Of a stretch of 63,410 nucleotides of DNA, positions 60,113-63,410 are shown one piece after another. Made by a program: the position numbers and the translations under genes. Below the pieces are notes generated by a model. The model saw only the letters and a program-made list of their open reading frames with translations, ran no database searches and had not been told where the DNA came from. How positions within the stretch are numbered: position 1 is the first letter of the stretch; each line of letters begins with the position of its first letter. Origin of the DNA: Flavipsychrobacter sp. (GTDB lineage Bacteria; Bacteroidota; Bacteroidia; Chitinophagales; Chitinophagaceae); assembly GCA_025963465.1 (NCBI GenBank), contig JAOQAP010000060.1, positions 1 to 63,410 on the forward strand. The letters run 5' to 3'.

Positions 60113-60895
60113 TTACTGTACCACCAGTTTAGTTTCCGATCTTCCGTTCACACTGGTCAGGCGCACAATGTATAATCCTGCACGCTGGTCACGAAGGTCT
60201 ACCTGCAGCGGCCCTGTTGCCTCAGTAGTATATAACACACGGCCAGGTATATTCAGCACCTCCACCTTTGTGGCAACATGTTCTATATCAATAGTGAACA
60301 CACCACCGGTAGGGTTTGGATAGATAGCAGGGGCTGCATTATCGTTTATATTACTTACCACTGATGGTGCCGGTTTCATGATACGGATACTATCAATAAC
60401 TACTTCCGTCAGCGGCTTATCGGTAGTGTCAGTTGCTACAAGGCCTATGCTTTGTACCACTGCAAAATTAGTAGTGACCATACCAAACACCGTATAATGA
60501 TTGTTGAGGTACGCATTGTTTACAAGGTTGATATAAAACTGGGAGCCATTAGTGTTGGGGCCTGAATTGGCCATGGCCAGTGCGCCCGGCACATTCTTCA
60601 ACTTTGGGCTGAACTCATCAGGGGTCATATAGCCCGGCCCGCCCGTACCGTTACCCAGCGGGTCGCCGCCCTGTATCATAAAGTTTTTTATAACCCGGTG
60701 AAATATAAGCCCGTCATAAAATTTATTGTTTACCCTTACTATAAAGCTATCCGTTGTTATTGGAGTGATTGTATCAGTAAGTGCCACAGTAAAGCTACCC
60801 ATGCTGGTATAAAAGGTCGTTTCTGTTTGTGCACCGACACGGCAACAGGCAATAATACTCAACATCAACAGGCATATTGTTATACAGTTTTTCAT
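60113..60895 (-). CDS. Secreted cyclophilin-type peptidyl-prolyl isomerase with T9SS type A sorting domain
   Basis: About 260 residues from ATG 60895, which begins the signal peptide MKNCITICLLMLSIIACC. The track's start at 61057 would hide it. The cyclophilin domain shows YDGLIFHRVIKNFMIQGGDP, the GTGGPGYMTPDEF segment, ALAMANSGPNTNGSQFYINL and HYTVFGMV. The last 80 residues (AAPAIYPNPTGGVFTIDI ... GLYIVRLTSVNGRSETKLVVQ) are a T9SS type A sorting domain. It probably folds proteins at the cell surface or outside the cell. Confidence 0.88.
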   Translation of the reverse strand: MKNCITICLLMLSIIACCRVGAQTETTFYTSMGSFTVALTDTITPITTDSFIVRVNNKFYDGLIFHRVIKNFMIQGGDPLGNGTGGPGYMTPDEFSPKLKNVPGALAMANSGPNTNGSQFYINLVNNAYLNNHYTVFGMVTTNFAVVQSIGLVATDTTDKPLTEVVIDSIRIMKPAPSVVSNINDNAAPAIYPNPTGGVFTIDIEHVATKVEVLNIPGRVLYTTEATGPLQVDLRDQRAGLYIVRLTSVNGRSETKLVVQ

Positions 60896-60986
60896 GTGTG
60901 TGCTGTTTGTGCGAATTGGTAAGATAGTGAAATAATACAAAAGGGTAGCCAGATTTGCACGCGACGGCTTGTACCAAATAAAATTA

Positions 60987-62858
60987 CTACCTGCCGCGCT
61001 TTCCAACGCTTTTGAAAAAAGCCTTGAACACACCCTTTTTTTTATGTTTCCGTCCATCGGACATTGTTGCTATATTCTCTGCCAATTCCTGGTCTTTGAC
61101 CACGGTTTTGTCCACACATTCGCGGAGATTCGTAAAAATAAGCCCAAAAAAAGAACGCATCCGATTTCGGGAGACCTGGGATGTGCCGGTACGCAGCTTG
61201 CCTCCCGGCATCGGGTTATCAGTATAGAGATATACATGATTTGCCATGACCGTGCCAACACGTCTTGGTTTCATTTCGTCCTTTTTTGTCATTTTGTCAA
61301 GCCCTACCTTCAGGTGGTCATACTGCATAGTAAGAGAACCACGTGATGACCATTGGTTTGCCCGGACTGATAGATCAAGCCTGCTGATATGCACCGATTT
61401 AATGTCCGTGAGACTGAGTGCCTGAGCGTCTTTGCTGATCTGGTCTGCGTCCAGCCCTGTAAGCTGACCGGAGAATGTGAACGACCCGTCGGTATCGTTA
61501 AGCATAAAATCGAAGTTTGCATTTACCGGGCTTTTGCCATTGTATTTTCCGCCGAGTCGCGCTATGCAGTGCGGCCTGGCTTGCCGTACACTTGCTATGT
61601 TAGTTATATTTTCAATGGTGCCGTTGATGTCATTAAATGTGGCACCCCCCGCTCTGTGGGTCATTTTGTTCATTTCTGTATAGGTTACATTAGCATTCCG
61701 GATGTTCACCACCGGAATATTCACTTGTGTTTTAAGATGATACAATATCTGCTGCGGAAATCGTTCCACCTTGCTTTGTGTGTCAGGTGGAGGGGTGCGT
61801 CGTAGAAATGTCTGCTCCCCGAGCTCCGTCAGGGTAGCTGAAGATGCAGCAAAAACATGATCTTCGGCGAGCCTGCGCCAGCTGAAATTGTGTAACACCG
61901 CTTCCTTAAGTTGAACCGCATACTGCACCTTATCCATTCCCAACTTCCGGTCATAGGCGCTGTTGTCTTCAATAGAACTTATCGTCAGATTTTTGATGAT
62001 GGTATTGTCACCCCTAGAGGCAAACTCAAACGATGGGGCATTTGTAATATAGGTTTCACCAGGCTCTGATGATGTTATTCTGCGCAATTTGATAACACCG
62101 CTTTCTGCAAAGAACAAGCCCGGCGGATCGCCATCAACAACGGGCATCTTCATATTATTTAGCAGAATGTACTCACCCTCTATATATGACTGTGAGTTAT
62201 GGACGGGGCATATAACGGTGATATTGAGCCCGCTGATCAATACATGCCCTATCAAACATTTTTTTAGACGCTCGCTTCCAAAAGGATCGTTTTTTGTGTC
62301 TTTTCCCGCTGCATTATCAGTGTATTTCGTGAACTTTTCCTGCGGATTGAGTACAACAAGGCTGTCACATACCAGTATATGATTAGTAACAAGGGAAGAG
62401 AAAATTACGCCGGTCAGCCGGACTTTGGGCAGCGTAATGGAGGCTATGGAGCACGGCAGATTGTGTCGGGCTTTCAGTTCGTTTATTTTCTGCTCATCAG
62501 GCCAAACTGCAACGCCGGCCAGGCTGATTTCACCTGCGGGGTCAACCTTAATGTCTTCGATAGAAATGTTGTACAGCCCTCCGCTGGAATGACTCACAAA
62601 CTCCCGTATGTACTTCCCGATCAGCGAGGAGTCTATCGGCTCTTTGACCTCCGTAGTGTCCAGAACAGCTTTAGCGCCACCATTTCCATAAGCCTTCCGG
62701 CTGGTAATCACCGTTTTGTGGGGTCTGTGAAAGATGTACAATAACGACAGCAAAGCAAACGCAGCCAACGCTAAAAAGGCTTTGGCCAGTACCTTGAAAA
62801 TATTTGTCGCATTCGAACGCACGAATGCAGGAAAGACCAAAACCATGCCCGGACTCAT
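60987..62858 (-). CDS. AsmA-like membrane-anchored protein of unknown function
   Basis: About 623 residues from ATG 62858 (MSPGMVLVFPAFVRSN); 62846 is an alternative and the track start at 62981 adds a basic extension without support. One N-terminal membrane helix (VLAKAFLALAAFALLSLLYIF) is followed by a long beta-rich periplasmic region with LYNISIEDIKVDPAGEISLAGVAVW, VNIPVVNIRNANVTYTEMNK and FDFMLNDTDGSFTFSGQLTGLDADQI, as in AsmA/DUF748 proteins thought to bridge inner and outer membranes. The C-terminus is basic (KHKKKGVFKAFFKSVGKRGR). Confidence 0.68.
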   Translation of the reverse strand: MSPGMVLVFPAFVRSNATNIFKVLAKAFLALAAFALLSLLYIFHRPHKTVITSRKAYGNGGAKAVLDTTEVKEPIDSSLIGKYIREFVSHSSGGLYNISIEDIKVDPAGEISLAGVAVWPDEQKINELKARHNLPCSIASITLPKVRLTGVIFSSLVTNHILVCDSLVVLNPQEKFTKYTDNAAGKDTKNDPFGSERLKKCLIGHVLISGLNITVICPVHNSQSYIEGEYILLNNMKMPVVDGDPPGLFFAESGVIKLRRITSSEPGETYITNAPSFEFASRGDNTIIKNLTISSIEDNSAYDRKLGMDKVQYAVQLKEAVLHNFSWRRLAEDHVFAASSATLTELGEQTFLRRTPPPDTQSKVERFPQQILYHLKTQVNIPVVNIRNANVTYTEMNKMTHRAGGATFNDINGTIENITNIASVRQARPHCIARLGGKYNGKSPVNANFDFMLNDTDGSFTFSGQLTGLDADQISKDAQALSLTDIKSVHISRLDLSVRANQWSSRGSLTMQYDHLKVGLDKMTKKDEMKPRRVGTVMANHVYLYTDNPMPGGKLRTGTSQVSRNRMRSFFGLIFTNLRECVDKTVVKDQELAENIATMSDGRKHKKKGVFKAFFKSVGKRGR

Positions 62859-62981
62859 TAAAACAAAAAATCGCCTGAAGGCAGTAAAGCAAGCGAACAC
62901 TACAGGAGCATTTCTAGCTTTTGTCCAGATCGACCTCTTATAACGTCTATTTAGCACCCTGCGAAAGCAGGATCCATACAA

Positions 62982-62989
62982 TACATTTG
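62982..62989 (+). promoter_or_regulatory. -7 element before the DinB-like gene
   Basis: TAcaTTTG, 20 bases before ATG 63010, in the short divergent region between the AsmA-like and DinB-like genes. Confidence 0.45.
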
Positions 62990-63009
62990 TATAAAATAAT
63001 CGTTTCTAT

Positions 63010-63410
63010 ATGGCAACAACTAACTTAATGGTAAAATTGGTGTTCGACAGGTGGAACGCATCGGTAAAAAATTTCGATACCCTACTGAACACACTTACCG
63101 ACGAACAATTAGAAAAAGAAATAGCACCCGGTAAAAACAGGGGTATTTATTTATTTGGCCATCTTATTGCCGTGCATGATGACATGCTTATCCTTTTAGG
63201 CATGGGCGATAAATTATATCCCGGACTGGCTGAACCCTTTCTGACATCCGCCGATAAAGTGGTAACCCGGATCCCGTCTGCAACTGAATTGCGCGGCTAC
63301 TGGACCAAGCAATGCGACGTGATGAAACAACAATTCGATCGTTTAGATCCTGAAGATTGGTTTGAAAAACACACTGCTGTCTCTGCAGAAGATTTCAGTA
63401 AAGAACCACA
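63010..63410 (+). CDS. DinB-family protein, N-terminal part (continues past the window)
   Basis: Not in the ORF track because it runs off the end. ATG 63010 opens MATTNLMVKLVFDRWNASVKNFDTLLNTLTDEQLEKEIAPGKNRGIYLFGHLIAVHDDML and stays open to base 63410 (at least 133 residues). The four-helix DinB/DfsB pattern is seen in the LLNTLTDEQL and GHLIAVHDDM segments, where the histidine would be a metal ligand. The family contains metal-dependent thiol transferases and proteins of unknown role. Confidence 0.75.
   Translation, partial: MATTNLMVKLVFDRWNASVKNFDTLLNTLTDEQLEKEIAPGKNRGIYLFGHLIAVHDDMLILLGMGDKLYPGLAEPFLTSADKVVTRIPSATELRGYWTKQCDVMKQQFDRLDPEDWFEKHTAVSAEDFSKEP

Noticed and set aside
60896-61057. 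N-terminal extension of the cyclophilin gene
   Set aside because: It would bury the clear signal peptide beginning at 60895.
1-63410. CRISPR array, tRNA or rRNA genes, prophage
   Set aside because: No regularly spaced identical repeats, no tRNA-like cloverleaf or rRNA segment, and no phage structural or integrase genes were found by reading.

Overview
The window looks like a chromosomal segment of a Bacteroidota bacterium, most likely of the Chitinophagaceae/Chitinophagales type. Three things point there. Several exported proteins end in type IX secretion (T9SS) sorting domains: type A with YPNPT or YPNPTGG, and gliding-motility type B with WFPNAFTPN. Promoters match the Bacteroidota form TTTG-N19-TAnnTTTG. 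The complex I operon encodes a short NuoG without the large molybdopterin domain. No tRNA, rRNA, CRISPR array, prophage or transposase gene was found by eye. The taxonomic call is inference from protein style, not from a database search.

Layout. 1-2.4 kb: tail of a surface-polysaccharide cluster (partial GDP-L-fucose synthase, FkbM methyltransferase, GT2 glycosyltransferase). 2.4-8.95 kb: two large paralogous SBBP-repeat/PKD surface proteins with type B sorting domains; the second is broken by a frameshift in a 7-base homopolymer. 9.2-24.2 kb: one long nuoABCDEFGHIJKLMN operon for proton-pumping NADH:quinone oxidoreductase. It carries two unrelated genes between nuoE and nuoF (AHSA1-like and NTF2-like) and a complete MntA/HepT-type (MNT/HEPN) toxin-antitoxin pair between nuoH and nuoI. 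nuoF is interrupted by an in-frame TAA at codon 35, directly followed by ATG.

24.3-33.3 kb: an exported protein, PurN, a TMEM175-like channel, a DUF5946 protein, a cell-wall amidase behind a tandem BlaI-like operator, an ECF sigma factor with a membrane partner, a T9SS cargo protein, two SRPBCC proteins and two orphan receiver proteins. 33.5-41.1 kb: a NodU/CmcH carbamoyltransferase, a YdeI-like protein, a multi-pass membrane protein, a small exported Gly/Pro-rich protein, YifB/ComM and an ALDH8-type aldehyde dehydrogenase. 41.5-44.2 kb: a tightly overlapping four-gene signalling operon (unknown soluble protein, multi-pass membrane protein, histidine kinase, NarL-type regulator).

44.2-55.1 kb: rhomboid protease, MutL, PaaE-type reductase, GH3/serine-hydrolase fusion, a small unknown protein and DNA polymerase I. 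55.2-63.4 kb: a degenerate RelA/SpoT-like domain fused to a Pro/Gln/Val repeat region, TruB, an orphan Hcp/TssD tube protein, a PAS protein, a beta-barrel-like protein, a secreted cyclophilin with a T9SS sorting domain, an AsmA-like membrane protein and a partial DinB-family protein. Spacers contain at least three families of short palindromic REP-like repeats, and several bidirectional terminators sit between convergent genes. The most interesting observations are the toxin-antitoxin pair nested and overlapping inside the nuo operon, the stop-split nuoF, the RelA/SpoT-like repeat fusion and the orphan Hcp.
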